From VXMF01 sp965206775 (lineage in GTDB: Bacteria; Acidobacteriota; Terriglobia; Bryobacterales; UBA6623): a DNA stretch of 64,000 nt. The stretch is from the NCBI GenBank assembly GCA_965206775.1, contig CBDBKU010000003.1:2790001-2854000 (forward strand). The letters are read 5' to 3'. Under the pieces are notes generated by a model, which saw nothing but the letters and a program-made list of their open reading frames with translations, ran no database searches and was not told the origin of the DNA. Below, piece after piece: positions 17,609 through 26,440 of the stretch; position 1 is the stretch's first letter, and the number at the start of each line of letters is the position of its first letter. A program made the position numbers and the translations under genes.

Positions 17609-18811
17609 ATGACAGTCATGCTGCGCCGATCCTTTTTCGCCCTTTTGGTTTCGACGACACTTCTAGTCGCCGAACCGGCGTCGATTCGCGTCGCGGTACC
17701 CGAATCCGTCGGAATGTCATCGGAGAGACTACGCCGCATTGATTCCTGGCTCGCCGGAATGGTCGAGAACCGGCAGGCAGCGGGCTTTGTCTCTCTCGTA
17801 GCCCGGCGAGGCATGGTGGTGCACCACCGGGCGACCGGCACGCGGGGCATGCATGCAACGGAACCGATGCCTCTTGACGCTCTTTTCGACATTGCGTCGA
17901 TGACTAAGCCGCTGACCGCAGCGGCCGCCCTGACGCTCTACGAAGAGGGCCGAATTACGCTCACCGATGCAGTCTCGGCACATCTGCCGGAGTTCGGTGA
18001 TCTTGTGGTGACTGCACGGCGCGGCAAGAGCGTTCCGGCGGAACGCGAGATGCGAGTGCGGCACCTGTTCACGCACACATCTGGCGTGCTTGACCTGCGG
18101 GGCCGCGCCGAGACCTACGCCTTCCCAACCATGGCGGCTTACATGAAGGACTTTGTTCAGATCCCTCTTCAGGCTGAACCAGGCACCAAGTGGATCTACG
18201 GCGATTCCCTCGATGTCCTCGGCTACCTAGTCGAACGCGTATCAGGCCAGGAGCTCGACGAACTGCTCCAAGAGCGCCTGCTCTCCCCCCTTGGCATGAC
18301 TGACACGCACTACTGGCCCCCCGAATCTAAGATGGGGCGCCGCGCGATGCTCGTCGTGGACGGTGAGGACGATCCGACCCGCGTGTCGAGGGAACCCGTC
18401 GAAGCGGGCGAGGCTAAGACTTTCGTTTCAGGAGCGAGCGGATTGCATACTACCGCATCCGACTACTGGCGCTTCTGCCAGATGCTGCTTGACAGCGGCG
18501 AATTCCGAGGCAAGCGGTTGCTCGCGCCAAGGACGGTCAGCATTATGGCCGAAAACCACCTCGAGGAAGGAACTCCGTTTCGTCCGGGCCTGGGCTTCGG
18601 CCTCGGTGTTGCGGTGGTTCTCGACCGAGCCAGATCGAGATTCCCCTACTCTGTCGGTTCCTACTACTGGGGTGGCTCTCAAGGCACGGTGTACTGGATC
18701 GATCCCTCGGAAGAACTGATCGGTGTGTTGATGGTGCAGGTGCGCCCATCCGGACAATTGAAGCTCCGGGAGAAATTCGGGGCGCTGGTCTATTCAGCGA
18801 TCATCGGTTGA
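17609..18811 (+). CDS. Serine hydrolase, class C beta-lactamase fold
   Basis: The 400-residue protein carries a signal peptide (RRSFFALLVSTTLLVAEPAS) and the catalytic S97-x-x-K100 in FDIASMTKPLTAA. The second motif is Y197-G-D-S instead of the usual YxN, followed by LDVLGYLVERVSGQEL. A glycine-rich stretch near the end (YYWGGSQGTVYWIDP) takes the place of the HxG/KTG box. Such proteins act as esterases, peptidases or transesterases more often than true beta-lactamases. AGAGGAATCAGAG upstream of the ATG may serve as ribosome-binding site. Confidence 0.88.
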   Translation: MTVMLRRSFFALLVSTTLLVAEPASIRVAVPESVGMSSERLRRIDSWLAGMVENRQAAGFVSLVARRGMVVHHRATGTRGMHATEPMPLDALFDIASMTKPLTAAAALTLYEEGRITLTDAVSAHLPEFGDLVVTARRGKSVPAEREMRVRHLFTHTSGVLDLRGRAETYAFPTMAAYMKDFVQIPLQAEPGTKWIYGDSLDVLGYLVERVSGQELDELLQERLLSPLGMTDTHYWPPESKMGRRAMLVVDGEDDPTRVSREPVEAGEAKTFVSGASGLHTTASDYWRFCQMLLDSGEFRGKRLLAPRTVSIMAENHLEEGTPFRPGLGFGLGVAVVLDRARSRFPYSVGSYYWGGSQGTVYWIDPSEELIGVLMVQVRPSGQLKLREKFGALVYSAIIG

Positions 18812-18959
18812 AACCTTCAGCAAGCACATGCGGACCATGGCGGACCCTGGAAGCGCGAAAGCGTCTCGCCGCACGGCCCGGTTTTTGATCCACGGTGCGC
18901 ATTGGAATAGTATTATGGGCGAGATGCACAGCCCACCAGTACGATCAGGAGCAATCTCC

Positions 18960-19784
18960 ATGCGTCAAGCAGTAGTCGCCATCCTCGCCTTCGCCTTTGC
19001 AAACCCGGCTCTCGCTGAGATCTTTCCCGACAAGAACTTAGAAGCGGCCGTGCGGCACTACGTGTTCGAGAAGCGGAACACAGACGAGCCGATCACAGCC
19101 GAGGACGTCGCGCAGATCTCCACGGTCACTGCCCGAAGCAAGGGAATCCGGGACTTGACAGGCCTGGAGCACTGCAAACGGCTGATGTTGCTGGAGCTAC
19201 CCGACAACGAGGTGTCCGACATTTCGCCGATTGCGGGCCTCACTCTGCTCCAGAGCCTCACCCTGACGAATAACCAGGTCGAGGACATCTCGCCCCTCGC
19301 CGGACTGACGCGGCTCCAGTACATCGAGCTTTCCAACAACAAGGTGACGGACATCTCGCCCCTTGCTGGACTCGAATCGATGAATTCTGCCTATCTCTCT
19401 GGCAACCAGATCAGCGATCTCTCGGCCGTGAAGGGCCTTGCCAAGCTCTGGACCTTGGACCTAGCTGACAACAACGTCAGCGACCTCGGCCCGGTCGGTT
19501 CCCTCACGCGCCTGTCGACACTCAACATCGACGGAAACCAAGTCTCGGCTCTCAAGCCTCTGGCGGGCCTGACATCCTTGCAGCGCCTGTCGCTTCGCAA
19601 CAACAAGGTGGAGGATATCGGCCCCCTCGTCGAGATGGCGGAAAAGGACATAGCCGGAGACAGCCGATTCGCAAGGTACTGGGCTGTTTCCTTGCAAGGA
19701 AACCCCCTGAATGGGAAGTCCAAGGCCGACCACGTAGAAGCGCTCCAGAAGCACTCATTCCGGATCGAAGCAGGCGACGAGTAG
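18960..19784 (+). CDS. Secreted leucine-rich-repeat protein (internalin-like)
   Basis: The start at 18960 is preceded by AGGAG at 18947-18951 and opens a signal peptide (MRQAVVAILAFAFANPALA). The mature protein begins IFPDKNLEAAVRHYVF, the cap found in bacterial internalin-like proteins. About seven 22-residue repeats follow with the pattern LxxLxLxxNxVxDISPLAGL. The last repeat leads into a short C-terminal tail without an anchor. Such folds bind proteins; the partner is unknown. The total length of 274 residues makes it a small member. Confidence 0.88.
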   Translation: MRQAVVAILAFAFANPALAEIFPDKNLEAAVRHYVFEKRNTDEPITAEDVAQISTVTARSKGIRDLTGLEHCKRLMLLELPDNEVSDISPIAGLTLLQSLTLTNNQVEDISPLAGLTRLQYIELSNNKVTDISPLAGLESMNSAYLSGNQISDLSAVKGLAKLWTLDLADNNVSDLGPVGSLTRLSTLNIDGNQVSALKPLAGLTSLQRLSLRNNKVEDIGPLVEMAEKDIAGDSRFARYWAVSLQGNPLNGKSKADHVEALQKHSFRIEAGDE

Positions 19785-19832
19785 GGGGCGACATCAGCCG
19801 CTGCTACCGCGGCGCTCGATTGCGTCCCATTC

Positions 19833-20951
19833 CTAGCCGACGCGCAGGCGGCTCACTGCCTCCTCGTCCAGTTCGACGCCCAGTCCCGGCTCTTGCGGAA
19901 TTGCCAGCATCCCGTCGTGGGCGCGAATTCTCTGCTTGGTGAGGCGATCCCGCAGCGTCGTCTCCTCTTCCGCAACATACTCCGCGATCAGAGTGTTCGG
20001 CACGGAATTCAGGAAGTGCAGTGCAGCAGCCACGTTGACATACGTTGTGAAACCGTGATTGGCGACCGGCAGGCCGCGGTCCTGCGCTAGCGACGCGATC
20101 TTGACAGCCTCGGTGAAGCCGCCGACACGCGTCAGATCCACCTGCACGACATCGACTCTGCCGCGATCCATGAGATCTAGGAATGACGCCCTGTTGCTCT
20201 CCTCCTCGCCCGCAGCAATACGGGTGTCGACTGCCTCGCTGAGGCGTCGGTAGCCTTCGTAGTCGTCCGGCATCAAGGGCTCCTCGAGCCAGAAGATTCG
20301 ATGCTCCTCAAACGCCCGGACTCTCCGAATGGCTGTCTTGGCATCCCACACGAGTCCGGCGTCCACTAGGAGATCCGGCCCGTCGCCAAGGCCCCTGCGG
20401 GCTTCCCGGACGAGCGCCAAGTCGGTCACCTCGTCACGCCCCATCGGCTCCCATCCGAACTTGACGGCGTCGAATCCCCTGTCAACGTAGCGCTTGGCCA
20501 ATTCGCAAGTCGCTTCCGGGGTCGCACCCCAGAGAGAACTGGCGTAGCACCGTATTCGATCGTGGAAGCCGCCACCGAGCAGCTTCCACACGGGAAGGCC
20601 GAGGGCCTTGCCCTTGATGTCCCACAAGGCGATGTCGATTCCGCTCATCGCGTGGAAGCCCGCACCGCGACGCCCTCCGTAGAGGTTGCCCGTGTACATC
20701 TTGTGCCAGATCTTTTCGGTTTCGAACGGATCCTCGCCCAGGACGAGCTCTCGCAGGCCGCTCGTGACAGTGTGCGAGTACGGGCCCTCGATCGCGCCTT
20801 TGACGGCGAGAGGATTGGAGTCCACCTCGCCGAGCCCTGAAATGCCAGCGTCCGTATGGACTCGAACGATCAACGCGTCCTGCCCGGAGTCGCAAAGCTC
20901 CCGAACCTGCTGGGACCTCACATAGATGGCTTCGACGTCTGTGATCTTCAT
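19833..20951 (-). CDS. Enolase-superfamily dehydratase (mandelate racemase/muconate lactonizing type)
   Basis: The 372-residue protein fits the family length. The N-terminal capping domain starts MKITDVEAIYVRSQQV. In the barrel, K in AVKFGWEP is the likely base, metal ligands sit in LLVDAGLVWD, FWLEEPLMPDD and IAAGEEE, and H in PVANHGFTTY is the second base. The pattern is that of sugar-acid dehydratases, but the sugar cannot be inferred. It converges on the leucine-rich-repeat gene, with 48 bp between the stops. No partner genes of a sugar-acid pathway are next to it. Confidence 0.88.
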   Translation of the reverse strand: MKITDVEAIYVRSQQVRELCDSGQDALIVRVHTDAGISGLGEVDSNPLAVKGAIEGPYSHTVTSGLRELVLGEDPFETEKIWHKMYTGNLYGGRRGAGFHAMSGIDIALWDIKGKALGLPVWKLLGGGFHDRIRCYASSLWGATPEATCELAKRYVDRGFDAVKFGWEPMGRDEVTDLALVREARRGLGDGPDLLVDAGLVWDAKTAIRRVRAFEEHRIFWLEEPLMPDDYEGYRRLSEAVDTRIAAGEEESNRASFLDLMDRGRVDVVQVDLTRVGGFTEAVKIASLAQDRGLPVANHGFTTYVNVAAALHFLNSVPNTLIAEYVAEEETTLRDRLTKQRIRAHDGMLAIPQEPGLGVELDEEAVSRLRVG

Positions 20952-21132
20952 TGCGGAGGCCTCAGCGACCGGCCGGGATCAGACTGCCAGTCCAAAGAGG
21001 CCCGAGCCGTCGCAGAGCGTTCTAAGAGGATACCCGCTCGACAATCAGATCAACGTTGGAATGTCCGGGTCGCAGGGAGCGCGAGCCGAAAACGGATCCG
21101 AGAGAACGCTCCGCGCGAATCAGGGACTAAGA

Positions 21133-21208
21133 TGGAGCCACGAGTCGGATTCGAACCGACGACCTGCGGTTTACGAAACCGCTGCTCTACCAACTGAGCT
21201 ATCGTGGC
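21133..21208 (-). tRNA. tRNA-Thr (anticodon CGU)
   Basis: The minus strand folds as a full cloverleaf. The acceptor stem is GCCACGA/TCGTGGC, the D-arm begins GCTC, the anticodon stem GCGGT/ACCGC encloses the loop TTCGTAA (anticodon CGT), and the T-arm is GTCGG-TTCGAAT-CCGAC. A discriminator T and encoded CCA end the 76-nt gene. It reads ACG codons. It is a single tRNA with no integrase or attachment repeat beside it. Confidence 0.93.
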
Positions 21209-21317
21209 CCTCGAGGAATGCTAGTGCCGAAGCGAGCTACTCTCAAGCTAGCACAGGCGATTCCAAGTCGTGCGCGCAGTCAGAACATCCTCCCCGTCCC
21301 GTAGGACCAGCCGGCAA

Positions 21318-23204
21318 ATGCAGGTCGCGGCAGCACTCGCGAAGCGCTTCGTGCGGTGCATCGCTCACTCCGCGGTCGCCATCGCCCTGGCCGGCTCCCC
21401 GGCAGTAGCTGCGGACTCTTCCTACGGAATCAACGACGGACGGGACTTCCTCACGAGACACTGCGAGGTCTGCCATCAAGGCGAAACCGCGGCCGCCGGG
21501 TTCCGCACGGACGTGCTCCAGGGAGTCGAGTCGTTCAAGGAACGTCCCGACGCCTGGATCTCGCTCGCGGGGCGGGTCTCGAACAACGAGATGCCGCCGC
21601 AAGGCGCACCGCTCCCTGCTCTGACCGAGCGGCTGCGGTTCGTCGAGTGGGTTGAGAACACTTGGCGTGATCACGCGTGCGCCGCCGGCTTGGATCCAGC
21701 CCCAATGCCCTTCCGCAGGCTGAATCGCGACGAGTACAGTGCCACAGTGCGCGATCTGTTCAACATCCAGATCGATGTGAGCGAGATGTTTCCCGTCGAC
21801 GGTCCTGGTGGCGAGGGCTTCGACAATGCGGCCGAGACGCTGTTCGTCTCACCGTTGCTAGCCGAGAAGTACCTTGAGGCCGGGAAGTTTGTGATGGACG
21901 TGGCGTCGAAGGAATTCAAGTCTAGAAGACGGGTATTTGTTGCCCGGCCAGGGAACCGGGTAACAGAGCGCGAAGCGGCGCGAGAGATACTCGGCCGATT
22001 CCTGCCGCGAGCGTTTCGTCGGCCCGTAAGGCCGGAAGCGATTGAGTTCTACTTGCAACTCTTTCACAAGGCGAGGAGACGGGGCTTGGACTTCGAGCCG
22101 GCTATATTCTTCGCGTTGCAGGGCGCGCTCGTGTCGCCGTCATTCACCTACCATGTCGCGCGAGCGGCCGACCATCCGGAACTCAGGCAGTACGCCGTGG
22201 CATCGCGTCTTTCCTACTTCTTGTGGGGAAGCATGCCGGACGAGCTCCTTCTAGACCTTGCGGCGGCGGGCAAGATGGACGACCCGGCCGTCCTGGCGCG
22301 GCTTGTACCTAGAATGCTGCGAGATCACAGGGCGCTCGAATTCGCAACCAGGTTTGTCGAGCAGTGGCTCAGGACAAGGGAGCTGGAAGGACCTGATGGT
22401 CCCGACCCGGAACTGTTCCCGGAGTACCGTCGAAGCGCCGAATTGCGCGGCGACATCAGATTGCAGCCTGTCTTCTTCTTCCGCGAGGTCTTTCGCGAGA
22501 ACCGTTCGCTCCTGGAATTTCTAGACTCGAGCGGCACCGTTCTCACGCGGAATCTGATCGAGCACCTCGACCTGCCGATGAAGAAAGAGCAAGATGCGAA
22601 GAATCCCAACTGGATGGAACTGCCAGAGGGATCCGATCGCGGAGGGCTGCTAAGCATGCCGGCCGTGGCAGCTCTCGGGTCGCACCCGCACCGCACGAGT
22701 CCGGTTCTACGGGGCGTCTGGATATTAGATTCCATCCTCGGCACGCCGCCTCCGCCGCCGCCACTAAACGTGCCAGAGCTGGAAGAATCCTTGCAGGGGG
22801 CGTCGGCCACTTCTGCGCGGGAACTGCTGGGTTCTCACAGCGGGAATCCGGCATGCTCCAGTTGCCACGATCGGATCGACCCGCTGGGACTCGCGCTCGA
22901 GAACTACGACGTTGTCGGACGATGGCGCGAAGAGGATGGCGGCATACCGGTCGACGCCTCGGGGAGGCTGCCGGATGGCAAGGGTTTCCGAGGGCCGCGC
23001 GAACTGAAGCAGGCCCTTCTCGACCGCAAGGGCCTGTTCATACGGAACCTGGCCCGCAGGATGCTGGGCTACGCCCTCGGCCGGGGCTTGACCCCGGCCG
23101 ATTCCTGTGCGGTAGAAACAATCGTCGAAGGAGTCGAAGAGCGGGACTACGCCGCGTGGTCGCTTGTTCGGCAAGTGGCGCTGAGCGGACCGTTCCTCGA
23201 GTGA
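21318..23204 (+). CDS. DUF1592/DUF1588/DUF1585 cytochrome-type protein
   Basis: The start at 21318 gives a signal peptide ending near GSPAVAADS; an upstream GTG at 21270 is possible. C-E-V-C-H (just after the leader) is a c-type heme motif. The DUF1587 block PMPFRRLNRDEYSATVRDLF follows, then DUF1595/1592 regions with SRLSYFLWGSMPDELL, DUF1588 (SHPHRTSPVLRGVWIL, CSSCHDRIDPLG) and DUF1585 at the end (RRMLGYALGRGLTPAD). In Planctomycetes and Acidobacteria these proteins usually sit before a DUF1552 gene. Here the next gene is an efflux operon, so the partner is elsewhere. The function of the family is unknown; a periplasmic electron-transfer or glycan-oxidising role has been suggested. Confidence 0.9.
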   Translation: MQVAAALAKRFVRCIAHSAVAIALAGSPAVAADSSYGINDGRDFLTRHCEVCHQGETAAAGFRTDVLQGVESFKERPDAWISLAGRVSNNEMPPQGAPLPALTERLRFVEWVENTWRDHACAAGLDPAPMPFRRLNRDEYSATVRDLFNIQIDVSEMFPVDGPGGEGFDNAAETLFVSPLLAEKYLEAGKFVMDVASKEFKSRRRVFVARPGNRVTEREAAREILGRFLPRAFRRPVRPEAIEFYLQLFHKARRRGLDFEPAIFFALQGALVSPSFTYHVARAADHPELRQYAVASRLSYFLWGSMPDELLLDLAAAGKMDDPAVLARLVPRMLRDHRALEFATRFVEQWLRTRELEGPDGPDPELFPEYRRSAELRGDIRLQPVFFFREVFRENRSLLEFLDSSGTVLTRNLIEHLDLPMKKEQDAKNPNWMELPEGSDRGGLLSMPAVAALGSHPHRTSPVLRGVWILDSILGTPPPPPPLNVPELEESLQGASATSARELLGSHSGNPACSSCHDRIDPLGLALENYDVVGRWREEDGGIPVDASGRLPDGKGFRGPRELKQALLDRKGLFIRNLARRMLGYALGRGLTPADSCAVETIVEGVEERDYAAWSLVRQVALSGPFLE

Positions 23205-23672
23205 CGTCGCAGGGCTCGATCCGACCGCGAAAGTCAAGAGGCTCGTTTCCGTCCGGCACGCAATCCCATCCGAGCAGCAGCCGGGCCGACAACGCCGCAC
23301 CTTGAATTGACGGCGTCGGCACTCGGGACCTGCCGTCCAGCGAGTACCATGAGTCTACGTGCGTGGGCGGTTCGAATTCTGCTGGATTCCGAATATGTCA
23401 ATCTCGGCGATCCGTGCCTGCAAATCCGGCCCGTTTGCGGAAGGCCGTTCGAGCGATCAGCCAGCAGCTGCGGGCGCATCCTGGGCTCCGTCGAGCCGGG
23501 GACCTCAACCCGCTCTCAGCCGACACCACCACGTGTGTCGCCACTATTTGGGGAGACTGGCAGTCCCTGATTGTCGACCGGCGGCTGGCGGGGCTTCGCG
23601 GGCAATCCCCTACCGACTAGAGCCCGAATCCGTCACGCGCTTTCGGGCCGCGAGGCCCGTCCGTTTCCGAGG
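23205..23672. other. Intergenic region before the efflux operon
   Basis: I find no convincing gene in these 468 bases. Several frames of 80-100 codons are open but translate to low-complexity sequence. The promoter of the TolC-adaptor-pump operon is expected here; no clear operator or riboswitch is visible. Confidence 0.4.
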
Positions 23673-24899
23673 ATGTCCATGATCACGAACGCTCGCGCCT
23701 GCACGTTGCTGTCTATTCTGGCCTGCGTCTCGACCCCAGTTCCAGCCTCCGAGCTGACAGAGAGACAGGCACTGCAGCTGCTCCGTCAGAGTCCCTACCA
23801 TCGGGAGCTGCGCGCTCGCGTCGACATCGCGCGCGCAAGGAGCCGACGCGACGTGCTCTATCCGAATCCAACAGTCAACGCCACGTTTGAGGGTGCCGGG
23901 CGGACAGATTTCTATCTGTTCGAACAGCCGCTGGTGGTCAACGGGCGGCATGCACTGTTACGACGGGCCGGAGAATCTTCTGTCGCAGCCGAGGATTCCC
24001 GAGCAGACCATGCATTGCGCCGAATCGAGGCGCGATTGCGCCAGGCATTCCATCGACTCGCCTATGCGCAACGGAGGGAAGAAGCGATTCGCCGCGGCAT
24101 TGGCGAACTGGAAGAGCTTGTCCGGATTCTGCGGGAACGCGAGTCAGCGGGAGAGGGCTCCAAGTTCGATCTCCTTCGAGCGGAGCGCGAGATCGTGGAG
24201 CACCAGACGGAACGAGCTGCGACCGAGGCCGCAATCGCTGAATCGAGGTCGACGCTGGCCGGGTTTCTCGGCACCGGCGTCGACGCAGATAGCTTGGTTG
24301 CAAGTGGAACGCTGGCACCGGAGTATCCGCTGCCACCCTTGCGCGAAGCAATGGCCGAGGGCCTGGCGGCTCGCAGCGACTATCGCGTGGAGACCGACCG
24401 TCTCCAGGAGCTTCAGTTCAAGGCCGAGGCGGCCGAACGATTGCGCATCCCGAACCCTGTCGTCTCCGGAGGGCTAAAGCGATCGAAAGTCCGTGACGGC
24501 TCGATTAGCGGCCCCGTCCTTTCGGTTTCGGTCGGGCTTCCTTTGTTTAACAAGGGGCAAGTCGACCGGCAATTGGCCGAAGCCGAAGCCGTGCAGGTGC
24601 GTGCGCGTCGCGAGATTCTCAAGGACCGGATTCTCGCCGAAGTACGCGCAGCGCACGCCTCCCTTCGCATCCGCCGTCAGATCGCGGACGAATACGAGGC
24701 GCAATCCGGTAGCCGGGCCGCGGAGATCCGTCGAATCGCCGAAGTAGCGTATCAAGAGGGCGAGCTCGGCATTTTGGAATTGCTCGATTCCTATCGAGTC
24801 GCGCAGAGCGCTTCACTGCGACTGCTCGAGTTGCGCGCGGACGCCAAGCTTGCGGAGGTGGAGTTCGACTGGACCGTCGCGAAGGAGCTGCTTCCGTGA
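23673..24899 (+). CDS. TolC-family outer-membrane efflux protein
   Basis: The 408-residue protein starts at the ATG at 23673 (a second ATG lies two codons on). A signal peptide ends near PVPASELT. The mature part shows the two-fold TolC repeat: long helical hairpins rich in A, E and R (EARLRQAFHRLAYAQRREEAI; KDRILAEVRAAHASLRIRR) and strand blocks PNPTVNATFEG and NPVVSGGLKRS. It resembles the CzcC branch. Its stop overlaps the adaptor start in GTGA, so the two are translationally coupled. It should form the outer-membrane channel of the pump encoded downstream. Confidence 0.88.
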   Translation: MSMITNARACTLLSILACVSTPVPASELTERQALQLLRQSPYHRELRARVDIARARSRRDVLYPNPTVNATFEGAGRTDFYLFEQPLVVNGRHALLRRAGESSVAAEDSRADHALRRIEARLRQAFHRLAYAQRREEAIRRGIGELEELVRILRERESAGEGSKFDLLRAEREIVEHQTERAATEAAIAESRSTLAGFLGTGVDADSLVASGTLAPEYPLPPLREAMAEGLAARSDYRVETDRLQELQFKAEAAERLRIPNPVVSGGLKRSKVRDGSISGPVLSVSVGLPLFNKGQVDRQLAEAEAVQVRARREILKDRILAEVRAAHASLRIRRQIADEYEAQSGSRAAEIRRIAEVAYQEGELGILELLDSYRVAQSASLRLLELRADAKLAEVEFDWTVAKELLP

Positions 24900-26431
24900 A
24901 GGCTCGCGCTCTAGCCGGTTTGCTCCTAGTTTGGGGATGCGGCGATCCGCAGCGGCCATCGCCAGTTGCCGCGGAGCCTGCGGGCATCGAGCCCGTCGTC
25001 TTCAGTCGGTGGACAGACCGGACGGAACTGTTCATGGAGTTCGCCCCGCTCCGATCCGGCGAGCGGTCCCGATTCGCCGTGCATCTGACCGACCTGAAGT
25101 CGTTCGAACCCCTGAGGGAAGGGCGTGTCAAGGTGGTCCTGGACTATGCCAGTGGCGCGGCTGAAGAGTTCTTCGCCGAATCTCCGTCTCGACCGGGGAT
25201 CTTCGGCATCGACGTGGTGCCTACCCGACCAGGGGCCCCGGCAATGACGGTGTCAGTCCGCTTTTCTGGAATCGAGGACTCCCACCGGCTGGGACCCACT
25301 CCGGTGAGGGCCGTCGGGGACGGTCAGGAATCGCCGTCCGGCACAGGCGACACCGCAACTGGGATTTCCTTCCTGAAGGAGCAGCAGTGGGCTCTGGACT
25401 TCGCGACGGGAACCGTCGATATCGAATCCATCCGGCAAAGCCTTCTCGTGCCGGCAATCGTCGAAGCGCGCAGCGGAGGTCGGATCGCGGTAACGGCACC
25501 GGTTGCGGGACGCCTCCTACCATCCGTACGTTTGCCCGTCTTGGGCGAGTCGGTCACTGATGGCCAGGAAGTCGGCGCGATCGTTCCATCGTGGGGCGGC
25601 CCGTTGGATCGGAACGCGCTCCAGCTCTCCCTCGACCAAGCCACCGTGGCTCTCGAATCAGCGCGGAGAGAGCGACGGAGGGCGGAGCGGCTGCTCGCAG
25701 TCGGGGCCGTACCGGCCCGGCGGGTGCAGGATGCGCGAGTTCGGGAGGAACTAGTCTCAGCCCAGCTCGGCGCGGCTACGGCGCAGATGGACCACTACGA
25801 AGCGAGCAGGCGCGACGCCCCTCACCTGGAATCGCAGTCTGCATTCTCGGTTCGATCCCACCTTGCGGGAGTAGTGACTTCGGTATTCGTGAAGGACGGC
25901 GCGCATGTCGATGAGGGCGATGCGCTGCTAGATGTGGCCGCAACCGACACCGTCCACGTTTCGGGCGCGATTCCCGAATCCAATTCGGCTGTATTGGGGA
26001 CCCTCAAAGGAGCCGAAATCGAGCTTCCCGGGTCGGGCGGCACCGTTGCGGTGGGCCGGCTGGTAACCGCAGGGCAGTTGGTGGACCAGGCCACCCGAAC
26101 GCTCAAGGCGACTTATATGGTGGACAACAGCAGCCGGCGACTCGCAATCGGTCAATCGGTCCTCTTGCGGCTCTTCACGTCCGAATCCGTCAAGACTCCG
26201 ACGGTGCCGCTTTCGGCTGTCGTCAGGGAAGGCGGTCAGTCGCTGGTCTACGTTCAAGCCGGTGGCGAGACGTTCGAGGAACGCCCGATCGATCTTGGAA
26301 GCCGCGAAGGACTCGCGGTCCAGGTTCTGTCGGGTCTCCGGCGGGGAGAGCGTGTCGTAACACGCGGTGCCTATTTGGTTCGCCTTGCCTCGATGTCGAC
26401 GCAGTCGGCCGCCCACGGCCATATCCACTAG
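24896..26431 (+). CDS. RND efflux periplasmic adaptor (CzcB-like)
   Basis: The 511-residue protein begins at a GTG overlapping the TolC stop. A lipoprotein-like leader (LLLVWGCGDP) suggests anchoring at the inner membrane. An extra N-terminal beta domain (residues about 40-140, with RWTDRTELFMEF) is typical of CzcB/CusB-like metal adaptors. The barrel-sandwich and hairpin follow (RIAVTAPVAGRLLPSV, then the helical pair around RRERRRAERLLAVGAVPARR) and the strand VRSHLAGVVTSVFVKDGAHV. The end is HGHIH, a short histidine-rich tail that might touch metal. The pump gene starts 9 bp downstream. Confidence 0.88.
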   Translation: MKARALAGLLLVWGCGDPQRPSPVAAEPAGIEPVVFSRWTDRTELFMEFAPLRSGERSRFAVHLTDLKSFEPLREGRVKVVLDYASGAAEEFFAESPSRPGIFGIDVVPTRPGAPAMTVSVRFSGIEDSHRLGPTPVRAVGDGQESPSGTGDTATGISFLKEQQWALDFATGTVDIESIRQSLLVPAIVEARSGGRIAVTAPVAGRLLPSVRLPVLGESVTDGQEVGAIVPSWGGPLDRNALQLSLDQATVALESARRERRRAERLLAVGAVPARRVQDARVREELVSAQLGAATAQMDHYEASRRDAPHLESQSAFSVRSHLAGVVTSVFVKDGAHVDEGDALLDVAATDTVHVSGAIPESNSAVLGTLKGAEIELPGSGGTVAVGRLVTAGQLVDQATRTLKATYMVDNSSRRLAIGQSVLLRLFTSESVKTPTVPLSAVVREGGQSLVYVQAGGETFEERPIDLGSREGLAVQVLSGLRRGERVVTRGAYLVRLASMSTQSAAHGHIH

Positions 26432-26440
26432 GCAGGAGAG

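Noticed and set aside
21133..21208. tRNA-Thr as an integration site
   Set aside because: No integrase and no direct repeat of the tRNA 3' end were seen near it.
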